A stretch of 61,502 nucleotides of DNA, from positions 1 to 61,502 of the forward strand of contig JACZKS010000181.1 in assembly GCA_014859895.1 (NCBI GenBank), written 5' to 3'. Below, one piece after another: positions 8,293 to 17,149 of this stretch; positions within the stretch are counted from its first letter, which is position 1, and every line of letters begins with the position of its first letter. A program made the position numbers and the translations under genes. This DNA is from Rhodospirillales bacterium. Lineage in GTDB: Bacteria; Pseudomonadota; Alphaproteobacteria; Rhodospirillales; Shumkoniaceae. The notes below the pieces were generated by a model. It had not been told where the DNA came from. It worked only from the letters and a program-made list of their open reading frames with translations, and ran no database searches.

Positions 8293-11112
8293 TCAGGTCA
8301 GCGGCTCCGGATGCTTGTGCACGGCATCGGCGCAGCGCCCGCAGACGTCGGTGTAGGTGGCATCGGCACCCACCTCGTCCAGCACCTTCCAGCAGCGCGC
8401 GCATTTCTTGCCCGCTGCCAGGCCCGGCACCACGCCGACGCCGGCCACATCGGCGAGCCGGAAAGCTTCCGCCGGCGCCTCGCCTTCATGAAGCGCGGCG
8501 CTGGACGTGATGGCGATCTCGGCGAGGTCGACGCCGGCCATGGCCTTAACGTGCGCCGCCGTGGCGAAGACGTCGACGTGAGCTTCCAGGCTGGAGCCGA
8601 TGCGCTTGGCGGCGCGTTCCAGCTCCAGCGCCCCGGTCACTACGCGGCGCAGGTCGCGCACCGTCGTCCACTTGGCGGCCAGCGCGTCGTCGCGCCACGC
8701 CGCCGGGATGGCCGGGAACTGGCGCAGATGCACGCTCTCCTCTTCTCCGGGATGGCGCATCAGCCAGGCTTCCTCGGCGGTGAAGCAGATGAAGGGAGCC
8801 AGCCACGCGGTCAGGCAGGTGAACAGTTCGTCCAGCACCGTACGCGCCGCCCGCCGTGTCAGCGAATCGGCGGCGTCGCAATAGAGCGAGTCCTTGCGGA
8901 CGTCGAAGTAGAAGGCCGAAAGGTCGATGGCACAGAAGTTGTGCAACTCCCCGAAGAACGGATGGTAGTGGAAGTCCCCGCACGCCTGGCGAAGCTGGCC
9001 GTCCATTTCCCACAGGCGGTGCAGGATCCAGCGCTCCAGCTCGGGCATCTGCTCGACCGGCAGGCGCTCGGCCTCCGTAAAGCCGTTCAGGTTGCCCAGC
9101 AGATAGCGCAACGTGTTGCGCAGCCGCCGGTAGATGTCGGCGTTGCGCTTCAGGATCTCGGGCCCGATGCGCAGGTCCTCGGAATAGTCCGATCCCACCA
9201 CCCACAGGCGCAGGATGTCGGCGCCGTGTTCCTTCATCACGTCCTGCGGCAGAATGGTGTTGCCGAGCGATTTCGACATCTTCTGGCCATCCTCGGCCAT
9301 GACGAAGCCGTGGGTCAGCACCGCCTCGTAGGGCGCCTGGCCGGTGGTGCCGCAGGATTCCAAAAGCGAGGAATGGAACCAGCCGCGATGCTGGTCGGAA
9401 CCTTCCAGATAGAGGGATGCCGGCCATTTGAGATCGGGCCGCGCCTTCAGCACGAAGGCGTGGGTACAGCCGGAATCGAACCACACGTCCAGGATGTCGG
9501 TCACCTGCTCGTAGTCCCTGGCGTCGTACTCGGGGGCCAGGAAACGGGCCGGATCGGCCGTGAACCAGGCGTCGACGCCCTCCTTCTCGACGGCGGCGAC
9601 GATACGGTCCAACACCTTCTGGTCGCGCAGCGGCTCGCCGGTGGTGCGATTGACGAACACCGTCAACGGCACGCCCCAGGCGCGCTGGCGCGATACGCAC
9701 CAATCGGGCCGGGAATCGATCATGCCATGGAGGCGCGTCTTGCCGGCCGCCGGCACGAAGCGGGTCGTCTCGATGGCCTTGAGCGCGGTGTCGCGAAGGC
9801 CGGTGTTCTCCATGCTGATGAACCACTGGGCGGTGTTGCGGAAGATCAGCGGCGCCTTGGAACGCCAGGAATGCGGATAGCTGTGCACCAGCGTGCCCGA
9901 GGCCAGCAGCGCGCCCATCCCTTTCAGCACCTCGACGACCTCGGCATTCACGTCAAACACGTGCTTGCCGGCGAACATCGGCACGTGGGCGAAGAAGCGG
10001 CCGTCGCCGTCGACCGTCTCTGGCACCGGCACGCCGTTCTTCATGCCCAGTTCCCAGTCGTCGGCGCCGTGGCCGGGCGCGATGTGCACGAAGCCGGTAC
10101 CGGTGTCGATCTCGACGAAATGGGCGGGGAGCGCCGGCACCTCGAAATCATAGCCATGGCCGTTGAGCGGATGGCGGCAGACGGTGCCGGCCAGTTCGGC
10201 CCCCTTGAGCCGGCGGGAGATGGCGTGCTCGGCGATGCCGGCCGCCTTGGCGATCTCGGGCACCAGGGCCTCGGCGAAGATCATGCGCTCGCCGACCACC
10301 GCCAGGCTCTTCTCCGTCACCGCCTTGACCTCGATCACCACATAGTCGATGCCTTCCCCAAAAGCGACCGCGCGGTTGCCGGGAATGGTCCAGGGCGTGG
10401 TGGTCCAGATCACGATGGCGGCGCCGTCCAGTCCCTGGGCGGCGGTTTTCGCGATGGGGAAGCGCACATAGATGGTGGTCGACTTGTGGTCGTAGTACTC
10501 GACCTCGGCCTCGGCCAGCGCGGTCTTCTCCTCGACCGACCACAACACCGGCTTGGCGCCTTTGTAAAGCGCCCCGCTCATCAGGAACTTGCCGAATTCG
10601 CGCACGATGGTGGCCTCGGCTTCGAAGCTCATGGTGGTGTAGGGATGATCCCAGTCGCCGACCCCGCCCAGGCGCTTGAACTCCTCCTTCTGGACCTCGA
10701 TCCAGCGGGCGGCGAATTCGCGGCATTCCTGACGAAACTTGACCACCGGCACCTGGTCCTTGTCCTGGCCGGCGGCGCGATATTTCTCCTCGATCTTCCA
10801 TTCGATGGGCAGGCCATGGCAGTCCCAGCCGGGGACGTAATTGGCGTCGTAGCCCAGCATCTGGCGCGAGCGCACGATCACGTCCTTGAGGATCTTGTTG
10901 AGCGCCGTTCCCATGTGGATGTTGCCGTTGGCGTAGGGCGGGCCGTCGTGCAGCACGAACTTCTCGCGGTCCTTGCCCTGCTCGCGATGGCGGCCGTAAA
11001 TGTCCATCTTCTCCCAGCGGGCCAGAAGCTCGGGCTCGCGCTCGGGCAGCCCCGCCTTCATCGGGAAGTCGGTCTTCGGCAGAAAGATGGTCGGCTTGTA
11101 ATTCACGCTCAT
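8293..11112 (-). CDS. ileS: isoleucyl-tRNA synthetase
   Basis: Class I aminoacyl-tRNA synthetase charging tRNA-Ile in the cytoplasm. The 939-residue protein has the HIGH-type motif as NGNIHMGTALN near residue 62, the editing (CP1) domain with TTTPWTIPGNRAV, the KMSKS loop in DGQKMSKSLGN near residue 610, and a C-terminal zinc-binding finger with CARCW and CGRCADA. Length and zinc finger indicate the usual bacterial type. The start at 11112 gives the normal N terminus MSVNYKPTIFLPKTDFPMK. It lies between ribF (62-base gap) and lspA. Confidence 0.98.
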   Translation of the reverse strand: MSVNYKPTIFLPKTDFPMKAGLPEREPELLARWEKMDIYGRHREQGKDREKFVLHDGPPYANGNIHMGTALNKILKDVIVRSRQMLGYDANYVPGWDCHGLPIEWKIEEKYRAAGQDKDQVPVVKFRQECREFAARWIEVQKEEFKRLGGVGDWDHPYTTMSFEAEATIVREFGKFLMSGALYKGAKPVLWSVEEKTALAEAEVEYYDHKSTTIYVRFPIAKTAAQGLDGAAIVIWTTTPWTIPGNRAVAFGEGIDYVVIEVKAVTEKSLAVVGERMIFAEALVPEIAKAAGIAEHAISRRLKGAELAGTVCRHPLNGHGYDFEVPALPAHFVEIDTGTGFVHIAPGHGADDWELGMKNGVPVPETVDGDGRFFAHVPMFAGKHVFDVNAEVVEVLKGMGALLASGTLVHSYPHSWRSKAPLIFRNTAQWFISMENTGLRDTALKAIETTRFVPAAGKTRLHGMIDSRPDWCVSRQRAWGVPLTVFVNRTTGEPLRDQKVLDRIVAAVEKEGVDAWFTADPARFLAPEYDARDYEQVTDILDVWFDSGCTHAFVLKARPDLKWPASLYLEGSDQHRGWFHSSLLESCGTTGQAPYEAVLTHGFVMAEDGQKMSKSLGNTILPQDVMKEHGADILRLWVVGSDYSEDLRIGPEILKRNADIYRRLRNTLRYLLGNLNGFTEAERLPVEQMPELERWILHRLWEMDGQLRQACGDFHYHPFFGELHNFCAIDLSAFYFDVRKDSLYCDAADSLTRRAARTVLDELFTCLTAWLAPFICFTAEEAWLMRHPGEEESVHLRQFPAIPAAWRDDALAAKWTTVRDLRRVVTGALELERAAKRIGSSLEAHVDVFATAAHVKAMAGVDLAEIAITSSAALHEGEAPAEAFRLADVAGVGVVPGLAAGKKCARCWKVLDEVGADATYTDVCGRCADAVHKHPEPLT

Positions 11113-11174
11113 GGGATGGCTCGCTGATTGCCGCGCCCCGACGGGGGCCGCGTTACGTGGCGTTATAAAGCATT

Positions 11175-12116
11175 TTACGGCCGCGCCAAGATCCTGCGGG
11201 CCCGTTCGCTGTCCTCGGCGATCTGCTTCTTCAGTTGCTCAAGGCCGTCGAACTTCTGTTCCGGCCGCAAATGGTCGACGAGGGCGACCCGCACGCGCAG
11301 CCCGTAAAGATCGCCGTCAAAGTCGAAGATATGCGCCTCCAGGCCGATGTCGGCGCCGGCGAAAGTCGGCCGGTAGCCGAGGTTGGCGACGCCGTCGTAC
11401 CAGACGGTTTTGCCCTTGTCCTCGATGCCGATGCGCGTCGCGTAAACGCCGGTGGCCGGACGCAGGAATTCCCCCAGCCTGACGTTGACGGTCGGATAGC
11501 CGATCGTCCGGCCCCGCCGGTCGCCGACCACGACGCGCCCCTCGATCTCGAAGGACCGCCCCAGCACGTGGGTGGCGCCGCTGGGATCGCCGTTCACCAG
11601 GCAGGCGCGGGCCCGGGTCGAGGAAAAACCCTCGCCCTCGCCGTCCTTCAACTGCGGCACGCAGGTGAAGCCGAAGCCTTCGCTCTTGCCCATGTGGAGC
11701 AGGAACTCGGGCGTGCCGGTACGGCCGTGCCCGAAGGCGAAATCGTAGCCGCACACCACGTGATGGGCGCCCAGGCCCTTGACGATCACGTCCTGCACGA
11801 AGGCCTCGGCCGGCATCTGCGAAAAGGCGCGGTTGAAGCGCAGCACGACCAGATGATCGACGCCCAGCGCCGCGATCTCGCGCGCCTTGACACGCAAGGG
11901 CGTCAGGCGGAAGGGCGCGGTGTCCGGCTTGAACACGTTGCGCGGGTGCGGCTCGAAGGTCATGACCGCCCACGGCCGGCCAGCCGTGTGGGCGATGCGG
12001 CCGGCCTCGCCGATCACCGCCTGATGGCCGCGGTGCACGCCGTCGAAGTTGCCGACGGCGATGACGGCGCCACGGGCCTCGGCGGGCAAGCGGTTGTAAT
12101 GACGAAAGATGCGCAT
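11175..12116 (-). CDS. ribF: bifunctional riboflavin kinase/FAD synthetase
   Basis: Converts riboflavin to FMN and FMN to FAD. The 313-residue protein has the N-terminal adenylyltransferase domain with AVGNFDGVHRGHQAVI near residue 20, and the C-terminal kinase domain with the GRTIGYPTVNVRLG motif (PTxN) near residue 190 and DLYGLRVRVALVDHLRPE. Length is typical (about 310). It is the first gene of the ribF-ileS-lspA run on the minus strand, a frequent order in proteobacteria. Confidence 0.96.
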   Translation of the reverse strand: MRIFRHYNRLPAEARGAVIAVGNFDGVHRGHQAVIGEAGRIAHTAGRPWAVMTFEPHPRNVFKPDTAPFRLTPLRVKAREIAALGVDHLVVLRFNRAFSQMPAEAFVQDVIVKGLGAHHVVCGYDFAFGHGRTGTPEFLLHMGKSEGFGFTCVPQLKDGEGEGFSSTRARACLVNGDPSGATHVLGRSFEIEGRVVVGDRRGRTIGYPTVNVRLGEFLRPATGVYATRIGIEDKGKTVWYDGVANLGYRPTFAGADIGLEAHIFDFDGDLYGLRVRVALVDHLRPEQKFDGLEQLKKQIAEDSERARRILARP

Positions 12117-12220
12117 GGCCGCTGAAAGTGTCAGCGCCCCCCGCCCGGGTCAAGGGGGAAGCGCCGGAGAGGCGGCCTGCCCCATTTTCACGGGCGGCCA
12201 ATCCGGGCTAGTCTCCAGCC

Positions 12221-13270
12221 ATGGGCAATCGCGTGACCCCATCCCGGTGCCAGGCCCTCGCCGGCCTGATCCTGCTGGCGGCGGCCTTCGGCGCCTGGCC
12301 GTCGGCGGCGGCGGAGCCGCCGCCGACGCTTAGCCTTCCCATCTCCTGTGTTCCCGGGGAGAGCTGCTGGATCGTCAACTACGTCGATCACGACCCCGGC
12401 CCCGGCGTTCGCGATTACACCTGCGGCCAGGCGACCTACAACGAACCCGGCACCAACGCCCATAACGGCACCGATTTCGCCATCCGCGACGGCCGGGCGA
12501 TGCGGAGGGGCGTCGCCGTGCTGGCGGCGGCCGACGGCGTCGTCACCGCGATGCGCGATGGCGAGGCCGATGCCGACATCACGTCCGGCGCCAAGCCCGT
12601 CCCGGGCGGCAAGGAATGCGGCAACGGCGTCGTCATCGACCACGGCAACGGCTGGGAAACGCAGTACTGCCACCTGCGCCAAGATAGCGTCGCGGTGGCG
12701 CCGCGCCGGCGGGTGCGGGCCGGTGAGAAATTGGGTCTGGTCGGCCTCTCCGGCTTCACCCAGTTCCCCCACCTGCACATGACCGTGCGGCACGCCGGCA
12801 AGACCATCGACCCCTTCGTCGGGACAGGTCGTTCATCGGAATGTGGCCCGGGCGAGGCCCCGCTGTGGAATGCGAAGACGCTGGCCGCGCTGCCTTACGC
12901 GCTCAACGTCGTTTACCATGCCGGATTCGCCCCCGAGAAACCGGCCCCCGGGAAGGCCCGCAACGGCGAGTATGCGGCTTCGACGCTGGCCCGCAATGCT
13001 CCTGCCCTCGTGCTGTGGGCCGACCTTTTCAACGTCCGGGCCGGTCATCGCGTGGTGCTGACCGTGCGCGGACCGGACGGACGGCCGGTCCGCGAATCCA
13101 CGTATCCGGTGGAGAAGAACCAGGCCCGCCTTTTCATCTTCGCCGGCAAGCCCTTGAAGAGCGGCCAGTGGCCGGCCGGCGACTATGAAGGGGTAATCCG
13201 TTTGGAGGGGAGCGACGGCGATTCCGCCGCCCGACCCTCCGAGATGACGGTGCGCGCGACCGTGCGCTGA
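12221..13270 (+). CDS. exported M23-family (LytM-type) peptidase
   Basis: A 349-residue protein with a signal peptide (LAGLILLAAAFGAWPSAAA). The LytM zinc site is complete: HNGTDF with His81 and Asp85, His151 in YCHLRQD, and HLHM with His184/His186. A C-terminal domain of about 140 residues (PALVLWADLFNVRAGHR...) has an Ig-like or beta-sandwich look and may bind substrate. Catalytic M23 proteins cut peptidoglycan cross-links; some act on other glycine-rich peptides. It is a single gene on the plus strand, convergent with the next gene at 8 bases. Periplasmic endopeptidase activity is inferred from the intact zinc ligands. Confidence 0.88.
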   Translation: MGNRVTPSRCQALAGLILLAAAFGAWPSAAAEPPPTLSLPISCVPGESCWIVNYVDHDPGPGVRDYTCGQATYNEPGTNAHNGTDFAIRDGRAMRRGVAVLAAADGVVTAMRDGEADADITSGAKPVPGGKECGNGVVIDHGNGWETQYCHLRQDSVAVAPRRRVRAGEKLGLVGLSGFTQFPHLHMTVRHAGKTIDPFVGTGRSSECGPGEAPLWNAKTLAALPYALNVVYHAGFAPEKPAPGKARNGEYAASTLARNAPALVLWADLFNVRAGHRVVLTVRGPDGRPVRESTYPVEKNQARLFIFAGKPLKSGQWPAGDYEGVIRLEGSDGDSAARPSEMTVRATVR

Positions 13271-13278
13271 GGGCATTG

Positions 13279-13692
13279 TCACGACCGCGGCGGGCGGCGC
13301 GACGTCAGTTTCGGGCAGCTCGGCATGACCCGGCGGCCGCGCCGCGGCGCTTCGGCAGCGGCGGATCGTCGTTTCGGGGCCGGGGCGTCGGAGGGAACGA
13401 AATCCTCGGGCCGGAATAGCGCCGCGCCCTGCCGGTGGCCGGCCTGGCGGGCCTCGATGGCGCGCAGCGTGCGGCGCACCGTCGGGTGGCGGTCGGGCAC
13501 CGGGTGGCCGGCCAGCAGGTGGACGCGCGCGATGGCCTTGAGGTTGCGCGCGATCTGGACGGCCGGCAGGCGCGGCTCGCACCAGCGGGCGAACACCGCG
13601 ACCGTCCACGGATGGGCCGGCAGGGCCTTCAGGCCCCGGCCGCGGCACCATTCGGCAAAGTCCGTCCAGGCACGTTCGGCACGCCGAAACAT
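13279..13692 (-). CDS. small protein with recombinase-type SAM-like DNA-binding domain, no catalytic domain
   Basis: A 137-residue protein whose first about 80 residues (AWTDFAEWCRGRGLKALP, VAVFARWCEPRLPAVQIARN, HPTVRRTLRAIEARQ) look like the N-terminal core-binding SAM-like domain of tyrosine recombinases. The C terminus is a basic, low-complexity tail. There is no R-HxxR-Y catalytic region. A strong ribosome-binding site (GGAGAGGAGGA) lies 6 bases before the ATG at 13692, supporting a real gene. It is convergent with the M23 peptidase gene. It may be a domesticated integrase remnant acting as a small DNA-binding protein. Domain assignment is by eye and moderately sure. Confidence 0.6.
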   Translation of the reverse strand: MFRRAERAWTDFAEWCRGRGLKALPAHPWTVAVFARWCEPRLPAVQIARNLKAIARVHLLAGHPVPDRHPTVRRTLRAIEARQAGHRQGAALFRPEDFVPSDAPAPKRRSAAAEAPRRGRRVMPSCPKLTSRRPPRS

Positions 13693-13920
13693 GCCGGTCC
13701 TCCTCTCCGCTCGCCACCGCTACCGCCCCCAGGCGGTTGCTATTCGCGCACGAACAGTTCAGACTAAAGCCTGCGTGCCTTTGGATGCACCTGAAATGGT
13801 CATGGCACGCCCGGCATTCCCCTTCGTCCGACCCTCTTTGACACGAGGAACCGATGGTCCGTCGGGGAGATGTGTGGCGATTGGGTCGACTAACAGCGTG
13901 CGGCCGAAACTGGGAAGACC

Positions 13921-14283
13921 ATGAGCGACAGAACCGATATCGATACCAAGAAGCTGAAGTCCTGGCTGCAGGCGCACCGGCGCGAACTGGTGAAAAGGAT
14001 CGCCGCCGATCAGGATGGATTGAAGCCGGTCGAGGTCGATCAGACCACCACCGGCCGGCTGTCGCGCATGGACGCCCTCCAATCCCAGGCCATGGACATC
14101 GAGATCGAGCGGCGCCGCCAGCGCGAACTCCAGCGCATCGACGCCGCGCTCCTGCGGATCACCGACGGAACGTACGGCGATTGCGTCGCCTGCGGGGAAG
14201 AAATCGCCGCCAAGCGGCTTGAGAACGACCCGACGACGCCGGTCTGCATCAACTGCGCCCAGGATCTCCCCACCAACGGCTGA
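13921..14283 (+). CDS. TraR/DksA C4-type zinc-finger protein
   Basis: A 120-residue member of the DksA/TraR family, which binds the RNA polymerase secondary channel. It has an N-terminal helical coiled-coil region (EIERRRQRELQRIDAALLR) and a C-terminal four-cysteine finger with Cys88, Cys91 (CVACGEEI) and Cys109, Cys112 (CINC). It is shorter than E. coli DksA (151 residues), and the coiled-coil tip reads TGRLSRMDALQ rather than the DxxDxA of DksA, so it is a DksA-like paralogue instead of the main DksA. It is monocistronic, with 228 bases upstream without another gene. Confidence 0.88.
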   Translation: MSDRTDIDTKKLKSWLQAHRRELVKRIAADQDGLKPVEVDQTTTGRLSRMDALQSQAMDIEIERRRQRELQRIDAALLRITDGTYGDCVACGEEIAAKRLENDPTTPVCINCAQDLPTNG

Positions 14284-14307
14284 CCCGCCGGCGGGGAGCG
14301 GCGTCAA

Positions 14308-15546
14308 TCAGCAGCCGCTCGGGCGGGCCCGTTCGACGGCGAGCCCGAAGAGGGGCCGTAGCCGGGTGCCCAGCACCGATCCCGCCATCGCCGCCACGAA
14401 CCACACCCAGCCGTGCAGGCTGGCCGAGGCGATGCCGCTGAAATAGGCGCCGATGTTGCACCCGAAGGCGAGTCTCGCCCCATAGCCCATCAGCAGGCCG
14501 CCGATGATGGCGGCCAATATGGAGCGCAGGGGCAGCCGCCACGGGGCCGAGGGCGCGAACCGCCCGGCCAGACCGGCCGCCAGCAGGGCGCCGGCAATGA
14601 TCCCGAAGTTCATCACCGAGGTGGTGTTGGCAAACACGCTGCCGGCCAGGGCGTTCTTGTGGAACGGCCAGGTCCAGAATTCCCACGCCGCGACGTCGAC
14701 GCCCAAACCCGAGGCGATCTTGGCGCCCCACAGGGTCAGCCCGTAGGTGATCCCCCACGGATGGCCGGCCACGCCCAGGGTCAGGAAGTTGAGCCCGGCC
14801 AGCCCGAGGGCGCCCCACACCAGCGGCCACGGGCCGGAAATCAGCCGCGCCAGGCCGCGCCGGTCCGTCTGGCCCTCGGCGATGAGCCGCCCGTGACGGC
14901 GGCGCTCCAGCACCACGGTCAGGCCGGCGATGCCGGCGAATATCGCCAACTGAAGGACGAGCGCGCCTTCGAGCCCGAAGGTGCCCAAGAGCGAGATCGA
15001 CGGCAGGGCCGGCTGCGCGAACCACCACGGCACGTGCGCGGTGGCGATCACCGAGCCGGCGATGAAGGCGGCCAGCGTGATCCACATGCGGGTGTTGCCG
15101 CCGCCCGCCGTGAACAACGTCCCCGAGGCGCAGCCGCCGCCCATCTGCATGCCGGCGCCGAACATGAAGGCGCCGACCAAGAGCGACACCCCGACCGGGG
15201 CCACGGCGCCCACCACCGGCTGGCCGAACAGGCTGCCGGTGGCCAGGACCGGCAGGAACAATAAGGTAGCCACCGCCAGCATCAGCATCTGGGCGCGCAG
15301 GCCGGCCCCCTGGCGGTCGGCGATGAAGACCCGCCACGCCGAGGTGAAGCCGAAGGCGGCATGATAAAGAACCAGGCCAAGCGCACCGCCGATGAGAAGA
15401 AGGGCGGCCATCTGTCCGGAAACACCCTGCGCAAGAAGGACGGCCCCCGCGAGCAGGCCCCCGCCGGCAATCGTCACCGTGCGGGCATCGGAAAGGAAGC
15501 CGCCCGACGCCGAGCGCAACCTGAGGGCCTGGACAAGCGCATTCAT
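14308..15546 (-). CDS. YeeE/YedE family sulfur-compound transporter (TsuA-like)
   Basis: A 412-residue inner-membrane protein with about ten hydrophobic segments. It has the two inverted-repeat sulfur-channel motifs of the family: GAGMQMGGGCASGTLFTAGG near residue 135 and GYGARLAFGCNIGAYFSGI near residue 360. The cysteines in GGGCASGT and FGCNIG correspond to those that relay thiosulfate in TsuA. CAGGAG lies 9 bases upstream of the ATG. It is encoded just after an exported sulfurtransferase on the same strand (136-base gap containing a repeat), so import of thiosulfate or a related sulfur species is the likely role. The actual substrate is inferred. Confidence 0.88.
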   Translation of the reverse strand: MNALVQALRLRSASGGFLSDARTVTIAGGGLLAGAVLLAQGVSGQMAALLLIGGALGLVLYHAAFGFTSAWRVFIADRQGAGLRAQMLMLAVATLLFLPVLATGSLFGQPVVGAVAPVGVSLLVGAFMFGAGMQMGGGCASGTLFTAGGGNTRMWITLAAFIAGSVIATAHVPWWFAQPALPSISLLGTFGLEGALVLQLAIFAGIAGLTVVLERRRHGRLIAEGQTDRRGLARLISGPWPLVWGALGLAGLNFLTLGVAGHPWGITYGLTLWGAKIASGLGVDVAAWEFWTWPFHKNALAGSVFANTTSVMNFGIIAGALLAAGLAGRFAPSAPWRLPLRSILAAIIGGLLMGYGARLAFGCNIGAYFSGIASASLHGWVWFVAAMAGSVLGTRLRPLFGLAVERARPSGC

Positions 15547-15586
15547 GGAAAGAGTCTCCTGGGGATATCTATGCTCATATGGCGAT

Positions 15587-15679
15587 CCTTCGACACGCCG
15601 GCTATGCGAGCTGAGGTCGTTGCTTTCGCCTCACCCTGAGGAGGGCCGTCAGGCCCGTCTCGAAGGGCGAGGCGAAAGC
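15587..15679. repeat. REP-like pair, family A copies 2 and 3 in opposite orientation
   Basis: The segment 15587-15616 (CCTTCGACACGCCGGC...CTGAGG) is a reverse-oriented copy, and 15629-15672 (CCTGAGG...GTCTCGAAGGG) is a forward copy, of the repeat also seen at 7129 and 23744. The second is wrapped by an extra perfect 11-bp inverted repeat, GCTTTCGCCTC at 15622-15632 and GAGGCGAAAGC at 15669-15679. Together they form a BIME-like double element between the sulfurtransferase and transporter genes, where they could attenuate or stabilise the shared transcript. Confidence 0.65.
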
Positions 15680-15682
15680 GGC

Positions 15683-16603
15683 TCAGGAGCCCGGGCCCTT
15701 CTCGACCGGCAGGTCGGCCTGGGCCGCCCATTCGCTCATCGAGCCGTCGTAAAGGCGCGTCTTGGTGTTGCCCAGCAGCTCGTGCGAGGCGAACCAGCCG
15801 AGGGACGCCCAGTGACCGGTGTTGCAGAAGGTGATCTGCTCGGTCTCGCCGCCGACCTTCCTGGTCTTCCACAGCTCCGCCAGGCGGCCCAAGCCGGCGA
15901 AGCGGCCGCTGGGCGCGTCGAAGAATTCGTCCTGCGGAATGCTGACGGCGCCGGGAATGGTGCCGGCCCGCGCCACCACGTCGGTCTTGGCCTTGCCGGC
16001 GTACTGTTCGGCCGGGCGGTTGTCGACCAGCGAAGCCGAGCCGTCGAGCGCCGCCTTGACGTCGGCCTTGCTGGCCAGCAGTTCGGGCCTGAAGTCGGCC
16101 TTGAAGGCCACCGCCTGGGGCGCGGCGGCACCCTTCTCGACGGAGCGCCCCGGATCGGCCGTCCAGCCCTGGTACCCGCCGTCGAGGATGGAGACGGCGT
16201 CGTGGCCCAGCACCTTGAAGGTCCAGTAGACGCGGGTGGCGCTGCCGTAATCCAGCGCGCTGACCCCGCCCGGCACGATGACGACGTGCGCGCCGTTGCC
16301 GATGCCCAGCCCGCCGACCAGCTTTTCCAGGTCGGCCACCGGCGGCAGCATGCCGGGCACGCCGTCTTGCGCCGTACGCCAGCCGGCAGTGCCGTAGTCG
16401 CTGTAGACGGCGCCGGGAATGTGCCCGGCCTCGAAGACTTCGCGCGAGCCGCCGTCGATCTTGTTGCGGATGTCGAGGACCACCAGGTTGGGGGTCTTGA
16501 GGTTGGCCTGCAGCCAGGCCGCGTCGACCAGCGGCGCGGCCGACGCCGCCGATGCCCCGAGAACCACCCACGCCAGGAAAACGCCAATCCATCGCCGTGT
16601 CAT
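15683..16603 (-). CDS. exported tandem-rhodanese sulfurtransferase
   Basis: A 306-residue two-domain rhodanese/3-mercaptopyruvate sulfurtransferase-type protein with a signal peptide (WIGVFLAWVVLGASAASAAP). The N-terminal domain lacks an active cysteine (IVPGGVSALDYGS); the C-terminal domain has the persulfide site CNTGHW near residue 245. The loop does not match the classic CGSGVT of mercaptopyruvate sulfurtransferase or CRxGxx of thiosulfate sulfurtransferase, so the donor is uncertain. The ATG at 16603 is preferred because AGGA lies 8 bases upstream; ATGs at 16612 and 16624 are also in frame. Probably periplasmic, supplying sulfur next to the YeeE-type transporter. Confidence 0.85.
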   Translation of the reverse strand: MTRRWIGVFLAWVVLGASAASAAPLVDAAWLQANLKTPNLVVLDIRNKIDGGSREVFEAGHIPGAVYSDYGTAGWRTAQDGVPGMLPPVADLEKLVGGLGIGNGAHVVIVPGGVSALDYGSATRVYWTFKVLGHDAVSILDGGYQGWTADPGRSVEKGAAAPQAVAFKADFRPELLASKADVKAALDGSASLVDNRPAEQYAGKAKTDVVARAGTIPGAVSIPQDEFFDAPSGRFAGLGRLAELWKTRKVGGETEQITFCNTGHWASLGWFASHELLGNTKTRLYDGSMSEWAAQADLPVEKGPGS

Positions 16604-16813
16604 ATCGTTCATCCTATTTAACATTATGTTCATGTTGTTTAATTATTTTATACATATTGTTAGTGCATATCAATATAAAAATACGATCCTGCCGAGATGC
16701 CTCGCCATCACGGCTTTTTGAAGCGCCGTGATTGGCCTGCCCCCCGGAAATTTGCAACTGTACATCATTCGCAATATAACGCCGCCCCATTCCACCCACA
16801 GGAGAGACTCATC
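16604..16813. promoter_or_regulatory. AT-rich divergent intergenic region, promoters likely
   Basis: This 210-base segment between the divergent sulfurtransferase and NPC-peptide genes has an unusually AT-rich stretch at about 16620-16690 for a GC-rich genome (for example TTTATACATATTGTTAG and TCAATATAAAAATACG). It must hold both promoters. No confident -35/-10 pair or known operator could be assigned. Confidence 0.4.
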
Positions 16814-17107
16814 ATGTTCAGGAAATCCGTTGCCGCCCTTGGTGTCGCCGCCCTGACCGGGGCCGGCACCCTCGCCGCCCTGCCGCAGGCGCAGGCGAAA
16901 TCCCTGCCGCAGGCGCAGGCGAAATCGTCGACCCCGGTGGCCGGCATCCAGCTTGCAGCCTGCACCCCGGCCAATCCCTGCGCGGCCAAGACCAAGGCCG
17001 CCAATCCGTGCAACCCGTGCGCGGCCAAAAAGGCGAGCAACCCCTGCGCGGCCAAGAACCCGTGCAACCCCTGCGCCGCCAAGAACCCCTGCGCCGCCAA
17101 GAAGTAG
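16814..17107 (+). CDS. secreted cysteine-rich NPC-repeat peptide
   Basis: A 97-residue protein. Residues 1 to about 28 form a signal peptide (MFRKSVAALGVAALTGAG...). From about residue 50 on it consists almost only of NPC and AAK units: seven NPC tripeptides plus one further Cys (eight Cys in all) separated by AAK, AAKK or nothing. GGAGAG lies 7 bases before the ATG. Right at the signal-peptide end the octapeptide LPQAQAKS is duplicated. Such a regular Cys-Lys-rich secreted protein could bind metal or sulfur species or be a precursor of a modified peptide; none of this is shown. The neighbours are sulfur-handling genes and a histidine-rich protein. Confidence 0.8.
   Translation: MFRKSVAALGVAALTGAGTLAALPQAQAKSLPQAQAKSSTPVAGIQLAACTPANPCAAKTKAANPCNPCAAKKASNPCAAKNPCNPCAAKNPCAAKK
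16880..16927. repeat. 24-bp tandem duplication inside the NPC-peptide gene
   Basis: Two adjacent 24-base units (16880-16903 and 16904-16927), beginning CTGCCGCAGGCGCAGGCG, are identical except for the last base (C versus G). Each encodes LPQAQAKS at the end of the signal peptide. Near-identity suggests a recent slippage duplication. Confidence 0.9.
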
Positions 17108-17149
17108 AAAGAGTCCAACCCCCGGCTCGATGTGCTTGAAGCACGGATG

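Noticed and set aside
8311-11127. Plus-strand open frame of 938 codons opposite ileS
   Set aside because: It mirrors ileS almost exactly and has no recognisable motif, ribosome-binding site or family resemblance.
16814-17107. Assignment of the NPC-repeat peptide to the bufferin (DUF2282) family
   Set aside because: It has a signal peptide and many cysteines, but the NPC/AAK repeat does not match the four-cysteine pattern of DUF2282, and no DUF692 gene is adjacent.
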